A DNA stretch of 64,000 bases from Cytidiella melzeri. Lineage: Eukaryota; Basidiomycota; Agaricomycetes; Polyporales; Irpicaceae. The first letter of the stretch is position 1. The number at the start of each line of letters is the position of its first letter. A model generated the notes under the pieces. The model was not told the DNA's origin. It ran no database searches and worked only from the letters and a program-made list of their open reading frames with translations. Positions 12,001 through 22,776 of the stretch are shown one piece after another. Location of the stretch: NCBI GenBank assembly GCA_022592445.1, contig JABYQR010000057.1, positions 62,001-126,000 of the forward strand, read 5' to 3'. Position numbers and translations under genes: made by a program.

Positions 12001-12559
12001 CAGGTGGCTGCAGAAGCTGGTGTGAGCAATTCCAGTAATTCAGAAGCTTGTGGCAGAAACAAACCATCATGGACAGATTGATCTCCCCAGTAGCTACAAA
12101 CACTTGATCAATGAAACAATGTCAGTACAGTACTGACCAGAAGAGAATACAAAGCAAGACTTACACATGTATTATCAGCTCATTTACCCGGTACACCTTA
12201 GATGCTGTCAGATAGTGACCATCATACTTTGCTAGACCAGGTTGTTGTGCAATCCACTCAAAAAAATGCTGTACTAAGCCTATGCCATCAGGACCACTTG
12301 TGATAAGTGCCAGCTGCTGTTCCTCAGTACCCTGGAATACGTGCGTCCAGGCCTGGTCAACTGAGTACCATGGCCCTTCATCAGGGTCAATGTCCACATC
12401 AGTGAAGTACTTTCTCAATGGGCCATCAGGCAACCCCGCAGGCAAAGTAGATGGAAGATTGCTGATAAGGAGGCGTAGTGTTTTTAGTTGGCTTTGGAGT
12501 AGATGCTGCTGAGTTTTGATGGTAGGTACATCAGCCTTCTCTGGAAATCTTGAACTCAT
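9085..12559 (-). pseudogene. hAT superfamily transposase, decayed
   Basis: Pieces of one hAT transposase run right to left across several exons. They are an N-terminal segment (12559-12161), a BED-type zinc finger (near 11500-11200, ending LISHLDNC), LPFSVGEKA (near 11010), SKIALATDMRTSKSSVYAFTG with the DDE-domain start (near 10775), LVPLYKH-like (near 9900), ETEIELYLSSAHSPQDDEDLLTWWK (near 9450) and the dimerisation block FPTLSHIA-stop-DILAIPGVSVSVERLFSS (near 9320-9230). The in-frame TGA falls where relatives have arginine, consistent with CGA to TGA. I could not find convincing terminal repeats. Confidence 0.8.
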
Positions 12560-12901
12560 TGAATGACAGATGTAGAAGGAGATGAAGACTTTTCACAATG
12601 AAGAGGCTTGTATGTAGACTATGTGAGGGATCTAGTAGATGCTTGGTGTCAAACCTCAGAGTAGACCATAAGCTTTATATGTATTCACTGACCAAAAATA
12701 GCTAGAACTTTATACATAAGCAGTGCAAAAAAGGAGTAGTGCAAATGATCAAGGTAGCTACGCAACATGAAAACTTGTACATAGATGCATGAGCAGTGCA
12801 AAACATACGGAACAGTCTGTATCAGTGGAGAGACAAAGATAAAAAAACATAGCTGGAACATCAACAAATGTGTATGAGTACCAGTGCAAATGATTAAGGT
12901 A
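12560..12901. repeat. Start of a ~150-bp tandem repeat
   Basis: A unit running from GTGCAAATGATCAAGGTAGC (12739) recurs from about 12889 and continues after the solo LTR at 13632. No gene is seen. The second unit was the target of the LTR insertion described next. Confidence 0.55.
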
Positions 12902-12906
12902 GCTAT

Positions 12907-13631
12907 TGTCACAGATTTTCAATGTTTCTACAAGACTTGCCTTACCAGGCAACGGTATTATTGGGAATATTTAAGCGCTTGTCAAGCGCTTATCCAGAGC
13001 TTATCCGGCGTCTATTTAGGCGCTTATCCAGCGCTTATCTGGCGCTTATCAGGCGCCTATTCCGGCGCTTATTCTCAGTACCTATCAATTGATGCGCTGA
13101 TGCGCCTTCTGTCTCTGATGCGCTGATGCGCTCCTTTCCTTATCTGTGTATCACATGATAGAACTCTCTGGAATCTTGTGGAACTTGCTGGAACTATGAT
13201 GTCATAGTATAGAACATTCCATTAGATGATGTCATAGTTCATAGAACCTTCTGGAAAAGTCTAGCCTTGTCTTAGAACAAGCTAGAACAAGTCTAGCCTT
13301 GGAGCTGGGTCATGGGGTCAGGTCATGGGGACAATTGCTATTGGTTGATTATTGAAGTGGCACCACTAGGGCATAGGGCATGCTTAGTAAGGTAGATTAC
13401 TTCGCTTACTCATGTAGGTATTAGGGGTCTTAAGGTAGTACCTGGGGTCCTCCCCTTCATGTATATATAGAGGCACTCCTGAGGGCATATCCCCTCAGTC
13501 TTATCCACTCTGTTGAACCAGGACTACTCAGTACCCATCAGTACTTCGCTCACCACCACTCTTACTCTCTATCTCACCACCTCCCCCTCAAGTTAACCAA
13601 CTTATCTGGTGAGTGTAGCATTACTGTTACA
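12907..13631 (+). mobile_element. Solo LTR, family B, copy 1
   Basis: This 725-bp sequence starts TGTCACAG and ends TGTTACA. It is flanked on both sides by GCTAT (12902-12906 and 13632-13636), a 5-bp target duplication. It contains a TATATATAG promoter box near 13461 and, near its start, a run of GCGCTTATCC-like decamers. No internal retroelement sequence remains, so it arose by recombination between two LTRs. The closest copy is at 22005-22729, also 725 bp. Confidence 0.93.
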
Positions 13632-13636
13632 GCTAT

Positions 13637-14513
13637 GCAGCATTGAAAAACTGTGTATGGGTGCATGAACAGTGCAAATTGTAGGAAAGAGGCTGTACAT
13701 ACATGCATGTGCTCAAAACTTGTCACATGCATAATATTCTAGAATACCATTAAATACAGGAATAGTATTGTATTGTAATGTAATGTATTGTATTGTATTT
13801 AATGGTAATTGTATTCTTAAAAAATTCCCACAAGCGAGTATTTAATGGGTATTTAATGATATTCTGAGATTATATTGCATTATAATGGTATTTTTGCAGA
13901 GCACTAATTGTGGAACATTGTAGAACATCGCACCATAGCACACCATACGTTTCCACGGCAGTGTTAGAAGTACAGACCCGGTACCAGGGGTCCTTGTCTG
14001 AGATGTATATAAACCTATCCTGTAGCTTCCTAAAGACCTCAGATTCTACCTCCTGGTCTTAGGTGACGTCCACCTTTTACCTAGTCCATCATGTTGTTTT
14101 TGCAGGGTTTTGGAGCGCGCACGGGAGGGGGGCGTGAATCAATGAACACAACATTATTAGATAGCTACAAAAATACAGGGTTTATATATTATTTTAGTGA
14201 AGTGGATAAGACAAAAAGGGAATGTCAAAACGAGCAATCCGCGCAGAATGACAAAGGCGGGTGGCGGGAACAAACGGAAACAAACAAAAATAAGATGGAA
14301 AACCTAAAATAACAACACATCACTGTACTAATATCCTGGTCTTTAGCTCATTGTCAGCTACTCCCTTGCTGTTGTCTCTTCCTCTTCCCTCATCATCATT
14401 TCCCTTGTCGTCATCGTCCATGCGAGTTCACTTGTCATTCTTCCACCCCCGTCGTCACTTTCTCGCTCTTCATAGAATTTGATTGTGCTCTTGACATTAG
14501 GTGGAATCTCCAT
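13637..14513. other. Gene-free AT-rich and promoter-like stretch
   Basis: There is no recognisable gene. Low-complexity GTATTGTATTGTAATG words occur at 13740-13895. A TATATAAACC box lies near 14012, in a context resembling an LTR end, but no second copy is present in the window to prove that. Confidence 0.4.
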
Positions 14514-16017
14514 ATGCTCGCCTGGACGTTGTGCAATCACACACATCCCTTTTCCCCAAAAGTCTCAAAATTTTTAGTTTCCCCGGTTTACCAGTACATT
14601 GTATTGGCCCGGACCTTTGATCTCACATCTCACTTTGTGGTTGTAGTGCCCAAGGACATACACATTCGTCGCCATGTACCCGAGTCTTTCTTCAAAGCTT
14701 GCCGAGAACTACGCAAGCAAGGTTGTCCTCATCTCTACACAGAGAAGGGCCTTGAAGCTATTGTTTCCTATGTCTCATGTCATCCGTACTACCATCCTCT
14801 TGGCACCAGACTCCCAGCCTTTGACCACGAAAAGTTTGCTTGTGACAACAAGTCCATGAAGGAATGTGCACGCACGGAACGCGCACAAACACTCTTCGAG
14901 CGCATTGAGAAACCATCTCTCAAGGATTGCATTTCTCAGGCAACTGCACCCCCTCGACCAGACACGCAAAAGCCTGTGACACTTGACTTCCACAAATTCT
15001 CAATCAAGGATCAAGTCGGCATCCTCAAGCCAGAGATCGAGGCTACCACCAGACACCTCAAGATCCTCATTGAACTTACCCGCAACCGCAACGACTCACA
15101 GGTTAGATCAGTCCTGTTACTCAATGACAAACTTCTGTACCTCACAGAACATACGGAGGAAGTACTCTCCACGCGCATGCCCGCCCAACTCAAAGCACTG
15201 AATTGGGGCCTGCAGTCAGTAGGGCAAATCAACTTCATGCAATTGCGCAAGAGGTTGACAGAAGTTACAAGTAGAGTTGCATTTGTAGCAGATGGAGGAT
15301 ATTTTTGTCATGGATGGCCTGACTAGCCCTTAATTTTCGCAATTTACCTCTTGTTTTTATCTGTAAAACTCCGGGCTACAACCTAGTTTCAATTCTCTCT
15401 GCATAAACTCCTTTGCACGTCTATTAAGCGCCCGTATCACGTGGCTTAGACGCTCCACACGGTCACATTACTTGCTACTACGTCACACTGGCATGTGACT
15501 TAGCTTAAGTAAGACCACATGGCTACAGACACATGGCTCAGCCCATAGCTAGGGTTTGACGTCATAGACACCATCCACATGGGCTCCTTATTGTTCTTTC
15601 CCTATTGTTCTCTTTATGGAAGGATGTTCTCACAGGTGTGGGAATGGAATACAATAGTTGGTCTCCTTTTAGATAGATTCTCTCACGAGTAGAGTTCTTG
15701 GCAAGGTCTAGACAATAGCTATTGTTCTCCTTTAGGTAGTTCTTTTGTTCTTCGTTCACACGGCTTCTTGCAAAGCCTGCCCTCAACATGGTCTGTGCGC
15801 AGGTCCCTGAAGTCTATATATACTGCTGCATGTACGCTCCTAGCCCCCATCTCGACCTCTTGGTCTTTACTGGGCTAGCTTTCTGAATAAGTTTGATAGC
15901 TGGTGAACGCATTGTGCTTCACGCCTGCCACCACCTCCTCGTCGTCATCCACACCGTGTCCCTGTTTGTCACGTTGAGCCCTGTCTCCGTGTCAATTTTG
16001 AGAAACTTCCTTTGTAG
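14514..16017 (+). pseudogene. Unidentified ORF split by a solo LTR
   Basis: An open frame of about 264 codons (14514-15305) reads LARTFDLTSHFVVVVPKDIH... to VADGGYF. It is broken by the LTR at 15306-15994. If the LTR and one copy of the 5-bp duplication are taken out, the frame continues in phase for five codons and stops at TAG 16015-16017. That shows the LTR entered the last codons of a formerly intact ORF. The protein is rich in charged helices and I do not recognise its family. The true start may lie further upstream. Confidence 0.6.
15306..15994 (+). mobile_element. Solo LTR, family A
   Basis: This is a 689-bp copy of the chromovirus LTR, TGTCATGG to GTGTCA. It is flanked by ATTTT at 15301-15305 and 15995-15999, a 5-bp target duplication. 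It lacks one copy of the 20-bp internal repeat seen in the 2874-3633 LTR, which explains most of the length difference. A TATATATAC promoter box lies near 15815. Confidence 0.95.
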
Positions 16018-16532
16018 TAGACAGCTATCATTGAGTGCAATAATTTACTCCACTTCTTTGACCCAGACGATCTCCAGGACTGTCATGACAACAAAGAAGA
16101 TCACACATACATACAAGTCTGCAACAAACAACTGTGCCCAAATTGAAGTCAATGGTTTGCACCGGTATCTCGTCACTTTAGAGAAGGACAACAATACTCT
16201 GGTTACATACCTTGTGATAACAGTCAAATACCGTTGATTGTTGAAGTTCTAGGAGAACCAGAACTTGATACCAGTTTTACCTGGAATTACCACTACCATC
16301 CCTGTTCCTGCTATCCCTGAATCCATACCGGAAATCTCACCAGTAACTCCCAAATTACCCACAGTTGCCACCACCAATCCCGTACCCATCACAATGGCAA
16401 CACTTGCAGTAGATCCCGCCCTGATTGCAGCTATTGTAGCTGCAGTTGCGCAAGCAATGCCGAGACACGTTTCAGGGCAACCCCTATTGTAAACTGCAGA
16501 GTGTTACTCAATCGGCATTGCACAATGTACAC
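16018..16532. other. No recognisable gene
   Basis: A short proline- and valine-rich frame (16265-16492, MIPVLPGITTTIPVPAIPE...) ends just before the next repeat. It could be a linker or gag-like remnant, but nothing supports a function. Confidence 0.35.
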
Positions 16533-19500
16533 TAGTGTTAGCAAGGCCGGCAAGCGGCAAGTACAATTTCTGAGCATTGAATGAAATATTACTTTTTGAG
16601 CCAGATTTGTGAGTAAACTTGGTGCTGGTAGAAGCCTGAACAAGTAATTTTGTTGGGGATAGCTTCTTCAATGAGTAATGTATAGTAAGCTGGTGGTTTG
16701 TCTTCACTGGAGCACACAATCATTCATAAAAGAAGAGGGACTATGCTGTATTGTTTGAAGTGCAACAATGGGTGTGAGTACAGAATTGAAACAAGTTTGT
16801 GGAGTAGAGCATGGAGATAAAGATTGTTTGACATGTGTCTTCTTCACAATGGTGTTGAACTATGTTACATAATCTAGACACAATGTGGTGAACTGCAGGA
16901 GCAGGGCTGCAAGTGATTATGTTGTTGATAGCAAATTGAATAAATCATATAGCATGAAATAGTTAATTGCACCTGTGACTTTGTTACCAAAGAGAACCTC
17001 ATTAAACAACTCTGTTCCTGGTAAGGACCTGCCAAGCCATCTGGTCATGAATATTGACTGTATAGGGGCATTTGCTATTGGTGACACCTTTGATAGGCAA
17101 CTGATCTGGGATAAAGTGACTGTACTACAATTGATATATTTGGCTGTGGGAAAATGGGCCATACATTGATGAAGGTAGTCACCAATGGTAGCAAGGGGTT
17201 TCATCTATTTTGTCATTAATCTTGTGCAGTGTTCACTGCTGATTCTAGAAAATTACTTGCTTCAAGAATGAAGGGCTTGAGGATGTCTCAGTAGATCATT
17301 GCTAGAACATGTTACATGTGTCCTATTGATGTCTGCACTACCTCAATTCCTCCATCACTCTCACTCCCAAACACGTCTGGCGCTACCTTGGATTCTTCTT
17401 CGACACACAACTCAACTTCCGCTATCACGTTTGCTTCTACGCCACCAAGGCTCTCAGTACCGTCCGTGGTTACCCCATGCTGGGTAACTCCAATCGCGGC
17501 CTGGCCCCAGCACAAAAACGCCTCCTGTACATTTCCTGCATTCGCCCTATCCTAACATACGGCTTCCGACTATGGTTTAATCCGTGTAAGCCACAAAAAG
17601 CCCTCATCGCCTCCCTCTCCCGTGCCCAGTCTGCCGCCGCAAGGTGGATTCTGGGCGCCTTCCGAACATCCCCCATTGGTGGAATGGAAATCCTCGCAGG
17701 TCCCATCCGCCTACATCTCCAAAAGCTCTTCGACGTTTCTGTCCTCCGCACACAGTGTCTCCCAGCCAGCCACATCGTATCTGTTGCTGCCACTCCCAAG
17801 GCAAACCAAAATCCGTCACACTCCCTCGGCTTCCCCATCCACAACATTCTCCCTCACTCGTCGCTCCCTCTTCAGCTACACCACCAACTGTCTACCCCCA
17901 GCCTTGAACCAATCAGTCATTCACATCCCGAAATGCAACCTGGGAACAGAGTAGTAGATATCTTTTCCTCACGCATTACTTTTAGTCTTTCACATCCAAA
18001 GAAATCCTCTGATGAGTTTCGCCCTTGGCTAGCTCGCTTAGTATCACTTATTTCTAACTTGTCGTCCTCTCCTACTTCCACCTTCGCTTTCTTGGATGGA
18101 TCAGCTCGCACAGGAACGCTGGATATCGCCGCCGCTGCATACCGACTGTACACAGGTCGCGCGCTCATTGCCTCGATGGCATTCACATACTCAAAAGCCA
18201 CCTCCTTCGACACCGAAATACTCGCCCTCGCTGCATGCATTGCACGCAGCATCAGAACCACCACTACCACACTCCACGTATTCTGCAATAGCGAGTCGGC
18301 CATGAACACGATCCTCAAAGTGGAACCTCACCCGGCCCAAGCAGTCTCCATTGGCGTTACAACTTGCCTTCGGGCATGGTTCTCGGCAAACCCAAACGCA
18401 CACCTTCACTTTCACTGGTGCCCAGGACACGTGGGCGTTGAACAAAACGAACTTGTCGATCAGCAAGCACGCGCAGCCCTGACGAACCCCAATCCTATCC
18501 CGTTTACCTCGGTCGCATGGACCAGGAAGACGGCCAAATCTCGCGCAATCAACGCATGGACCGAGATGTGTCAACATCATTCATATCGCGGACACAACTT
18601 CTTGTGCAGCCGAGGCCCAGTCACCCCCACCACGTACAAGGGAGGCAAATTCCTCACTCGCTTCCCCACCAACAGCCTCGCCGCACGAGCCGCTCGAGCC
18701 ATCCTCAACCATGCTCCAACTGGGGAGTACCGCTCTCGCTTCTTTCCGACAGAGGACACCAGATGCTCCGTCTGTAATGACTTCCAGTCACGCGCACATA
18801 TTTCCAACCTGTGTACTCGCTATCGCCGGCCGCGACCCAACTTCCTGGAGTTCCTCAAGAACTCGGTGAACCCTGATCCCTCCCTCCATAAATTTCTCAT
18901 TAACAATCCCTTCGCATTCACTTTCAATCATGCTCCGGGCAGCCATGACCCTTCAGAACTCTCGTAGCATACTTTCATTACGCGTTACGCGTGTCTAGGC
19001 TAATAAGTCTTCCTTCTTTCATAGAGCACTTAGTGTACTCCTCATTATTACTCCTGTCCTGTACCGTCCCTGGCTTCGCCAACGTTAAATACATTGATTT
19101 TAAAAAATAAAAAAAGACCAGAATTTGACATCATTTGCCAGCAGGAGTGGAGTTTGAATCTGAGTCTGGTTGCCTTTTTTCAGCAGACTGTCCATAACTT
19201 GCTCAATTCCACTTCAATTGACAAGATTTTTGTACCAGTATGTTGCCACAAGATAGGGCTATCCACTGGTGTATTATATGTACAGATTTGTACCCATATG
19301 CAGTCTGTAAAAATTAACAACTGCATTTTGATTGCAATAGTGATCTGATACAAAGTTATAAATGGCTGATAACAAGGCCCGTGTGATGCCATCAGCTGTA
19401 TTCATTGTTGTGGTATTGAGGCTGTTACTGTCTGTATTCTGCCATCAAATTCCCACACTTTGGGAGACAAAAGGTCACATCTGAAAAGGCATCGATGTGC

Positions 19501-19545
19501 TGGAGCACACTGGAACAATTCTTCATCATTCTTCAGGAATTGTAA
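16533..19545. repeat. Unclassified repeat family E, copy 1 (interrupted by a LINE)
   Basis: The copy starts TAGTGTTAGCAAGGCCGG and ends TTCAGGAATTGTAA. The segments 16533-17346 and 19117-19545 match copy 2 (23847-26625) closely along their length. The word TACAATT(C/T)CTGA near the left end and its reverse complement TCAGGAATTGTA at the right end are subterminal inverted words, but full-length inverted repeats are absent. No coding capacity is recognisable outside the inserted LINE. It may be a non-autonomous DNA element. Confidence 0.7.
17347..19116 (+). mobile_element. 5'-truncated LINE (non-LTR retrotransposon)
   Basis: One frame runs from the left junction to the stop at 18967. It encodes the end of a reverse transcriptase (thumb, LAPAQKRLLYISCIRPILTYG), an RNase H domain and a C-terminal zinc motif (CSVCN...HISNLC). 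Endonuclease and most of the reverse transcriptase are missing, the usual result of incomplete target-primed integration. The 3' end is A-rich (TTTTAAAAAATAAAAAAAG). RNase H blocks are FLDGSA, DTEILAL, FCNSESA and WCPGHVGVEQNELVD. The third block has Asn where the family normally has a catalytic Asp. It most resembles Tad1-type fungal LINEs. It sits inside repeat E. Confidence 0.88.
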
Positions 19546-19628
19546 TAGGTAGAAAAATGAATTTTTAAACGTGCTACATTTTTGACAATATCTACATTAC
19601 ACAGATCGAGGGTATTGGGCCTAAACAC

Positions 19629-20891
19629 TCATGTTTGCAGGGAGTCACATGATCCTTTGGAAAAAATCCTTGCCCTTGGTTGGCTTTTCCCTTTACCCTT
19701 GTCAGGGGATGGGTGAGGAGTTGAAGGTTCATCATCTTCAGTTGGAACCTCCTTGATATGAGCGGCCAACTCTAGTTGCACAGTATTGACATTTTTTGCT
19801 CCAGACAACAGGGCCCTAGAGGCACCAGCCTCGCTGTCTGTTCCTGGGTCCTTGGCATCCCATATCTTCTTCAACATTGAAGACTTGCCATCCTTCTTCC
19901 CATCCTTCTTCTTCTCATTGGGCTTCTTCTTCAAGCCGTTGAGGTTGCACTCATCCATGTTATGTTCTTTTGACTTATGGATGTGGCAGAACTTCTCCAA
20001 TTTTTCAGTTGAGTTCACCTCTTTGCCTTTGCCCTTGTTCTGCTTCTTGTTCTTATTCTTCTTCTTGTCAGCAGTGTCCACCTCCATAGGTGTGGACGTG
20101 TCCTGCTTCTTTACAAAGATCTGACCTTGTGCTTTCTCAGGGTAAACCTTCTTGTGGATATCCAACAAGAGGTTGAGGAACTGGGGCCAAGTTGTTGGCA
20201 TTTTATTTTCATCTTCTCCAATCATGACGAGCCTCATGTCCTTCTCAATGACGTACTTGAGCTTGTGAATAAGCAGGCTCTCCTTGTAGTCAGAAAGCCT
20301 GCCAAGCGTACAGAAGTGTTCCGCGTACTTGACAAAGTTCTTATGTGCCAAATTTGTGTTATTGAACAAGGTGTTAAGCTCCTTTTGAGCAACCTCCTTG
20401 TTGTCCTGTTCCCTGTATTGTACCTTGAGCTCATCTTTGAACTCTTCCCACGTTTCAATTGTCTGACCCTTTGTGAGCTTCTTGATCCACGGCTCCATGT
20501 ATTGAGCTGCTGCCCCTGAGAGCTGGTTCATAGAGACAGTAATATGCTGCCTCTCAGTAGCAACGTTCTCGTGGACAAGCCACAGAGAAATTGTGTTCAA
20601 CCACTTGTTGAACTTGACCTTGCCATTGGTGCAGTTGAACTCCGGGTGTTTGCCAATCTTAGGCTGGCGCAAGGATCCTTCTTGTCCTTGAGACAAGGGA
20701 AGCTGGTTGATCTGATTCACCGCATTGGTAATCATCATCTTGACCATATCCAGATTGTTGTCCATCCGCTGTACTTGTGTGTCTGCAGTGAACTGCGAGT
20801 AGAGGTCTTGAGTGACCTTACCAATGTATTGCTGGAGGTTATCTTCCAACGATGACAACTGGTCGTTCCAGATAAGGACCATTTTATTCAT
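19629..20891 (-). CDS. Retrotransposon gag-like protein with zinc knuckle
   Basis: An open frame of 420 residues. A glutamine-rich helical N-terminus is followed by a capsid-like domain (FNKWLNTISLWLVHENV, WEEFKDELKVQYREQDN, FVKYAEHFCTLGRLSDY), a lysine-rich linker with KKKNKNKKQNKGKGK, and a C-H-H-C knuckle (CHIHKSKEHNMDEC). This is the layout of Ty3-type gag from basidiomycetes. No protease or pol follows, so it is an isolated gag, perhaps a truncated element or a captured gene. It is intact over its whole length, unlike its neighbours. Confidence 0.75.
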   Translation of the reverse strand: MNKMVLIWNDQLSSLEDNLQQYIGKVTQDLYSQFTADTQVQRMDNNLDMVKMMITNAVNQINQLPLSQGQEGSLRQPKIGKHPEFNCTNGKVKFNKWLNTISLWLVHENVATERQHITVSMNQLSGAAAQYMEPWIKKLTKGQTIETWEEFKDELKVQYREQDNKEVAQKELNTLFNNTNLAHKNFVKYAEHFCTLGRLSDYKESLLIHKLKYVIEKDMRLVMIGEDENKMPTTWPQFLNLLLDIHKKVYPEKAQGQIFVKKQDTSTPMEVDTADKKKNKNKKQNKGKGKEVNSTEKLEKFCHIHKSKEHNMDECNLNGLKKKPNEKKKDGKKDGKSSMLKKIWDAKDPGTDSEAGASRALLSGAKNVNTVQLELAAHIKEVPTEDDEPSTPHPSPDKGKGKSQPRARIFSKGSCDSLQT

Positions 20892-21692
20892 GATATTATG
20901 AACAATGGCAGTAGTAGCTCCTCCCTCAATCGTGTGAGTAAAGGCCCTTTGGGCCGTGTTGAAATTGTTGAAGATGTGCTGCTTAAGTTCTTCACAGAAG
21001 GGTTATAAACAATTGGTGTAACCTTGCCAAAAGGAACCAAGTGGGTGAGGTTGGCAGGGGGGTGGTGCTGGATCCGGCGTTGGATTGAGAGGCCATTGCT
21101 TCTAATTCCTTAGTTAGCAAAGGATAAGTGAGATACTATCTCTAGTATAAGAAGAAGAGAAGACACCACTTTTCACACATTGAACTCTTGTCAGAGTTGT
21201 TTTCACACATTAAATCCTTTTCAGGAAGTTGTCACCAAGTAAAATGAGGCTTGTCAGCCCATACATTTTATGCCATTTCTGCATATACAAAGGCATTCAT
21301 TTTGAACAGCCCTTCTAGTAATTCTGGGATATAACCCCATCTCTGATGTATATCCATAAACTAATTCTACCTAAACTCTTGAAGTCCTTTTTCAGCATTC
21401 TCCATTGCCTATTCAACACCTTGTCTGTATGGTTCTCCTTGAACCACTGCTTGATTATGTAGACTCAACCAATCAGTAGCTGAAAATTTTCGCGACGAGT
21501 GTTGAGCCGTGAATCTGAAGATTGGACACCACTTGCAAAAGAGGCATTCAACTTGTTGAGCACAGGCTCAAGCCTTTGACAGGCTGCTGTGATCATGGAT
21601 TTGAACTCCTGTTGACAAAGCATGAGCTTTGTCTTACAGAAGTGGAGATTGGCAGGGAGAGGAGTGGGAGTGGGAATGTGAGTATGCCTGTT
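20892..21692. other. No recognisable gene
   Basis: This lies between two minus-strand ORFs of apparent retroelement origin. No domain, tandem repeat or RNA gene is recognised. Confidence 0.4.
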
Positions 21693-22776
21693 TCAATCCT
21701 CAATTTGCTGAAGAAGAGTAAGCTTTTCAGCTTCCTTCTTCTCCTGCTTCTCGATCCTATCGAGAAGACTTCGCTGAGACATGAGACTAGAGAGTTGTAT
21801 CATACAAGCTTGGTTCTCTTCATGCTCAATGGTTGTTTGAGCTTGCTCTCCAAGGTCAACCCTCTTGATAAGACGCTTGTTGTCAGGGTACTTGACACGG
21901 CAAGGCTTGCCGGTGTCTTGAAACTTGTTGAGAGTCTCCTTGGAGACAGTGAGGTGTTCTTGAAGTCCAGTGACTTCATTGCGGATGGGAATGGAATAGG
22001 GAGCTGTCACAGATTTTCAATGTTTCTACAAGACTTGCCTTACCAGGCAACGGTATTATTGGGAATATTTAAGCGCTTGTCAAGTGCTTATCCAGCGCTT
22101 ATCCGGCGTCTATTTAGGCGCTTATCCAGCGCTTATCTGGCGCTTATCCGGCGTCTATTCCGGCGCTTATTCTCAGTGCCTATCAATTGATGCGCTGATG
22201 CGCCTCCTGTCTCTGATGCGCTGATGCGCTCCTTTCCTTATCTATGTATCACATGATAGAACTCTCTGGAACCTTGTAGAACTTGCTGGAACTATGATGT
22301 CATAGAATAGAACATTCCATTAGATGATGTCATAGTTCATAGAACCTTCTGGAAAAGTCTAGCCTTGTCTTAGAACAAGCTAGAACAAGTCTAGCCTTGG
22401 AGCTGGGTCATGGGGTCAGGTCATGGGGACAATTGCTATTGGTTGATTATTGAAGTGGCACCACTAGGGCATAGGGCATGCTTAGTAAGGTAGATTACTT
22501 TGCTTACTCATGTAGGTATTAGGGGTCTAAGGGTAGTACCTGGGGTCCTCCCCTTCATGTATATATAGAGGCACTCCTGAGGGCATATCCCCTCAGTCTT
22601 ATCCACTCTGTTGAACCAGGACTACTCAGTACCCACCAGTACTTCGCTCACCGCCACTCTTACTCTCTATCTCACCACATCCCCCTCAAGTTAACCAACT
22701 TATCTGGTGAGTGTAGCATTACTGTTACAGGAGCCTTGCAGCCAGTCCTAGCAGCAACATAGCTGGAAAGTGGCAT
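21693..22776 (-). pseudogene. Unidentified ORF split by LTR family B
   Basis: The downstream part (22004-21693) encodes about 100 residues (APYSIPIRNEVTGLQEHLTV... to LLQQIED) with a charged coiled-coil-like C-terminus. The solo LTR at 22005-22729 interrupts it. On the far side the same frame continues upstream to an ATG at 22776 (MPLSSYVAARTGCK). It lies upstream of, and on the same strand as, the gag-like ORF, so it may belong to the same element. The family is not recognised. Confidence 0.5.
22005..22729 (+). mobile_element. Solo LTR, family B, copy 2
   Basis: This 725-bp copy, TGTCACAG to TGTTACA, has the duplication GGAGC on both sides (22000-22004 and 22730-22734). It is very similar to copy 1 across its whole length. 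It carries the GCGCTTATCC decamer run and the TATATATAG box near 22559. Confidence 0.95.

Noticed and set aside
16265..16492. Short Pro/Val-rich ORF as a gene
   Set aside because: It has low complexity, no start context or homology, and ends at a repeat boundary.
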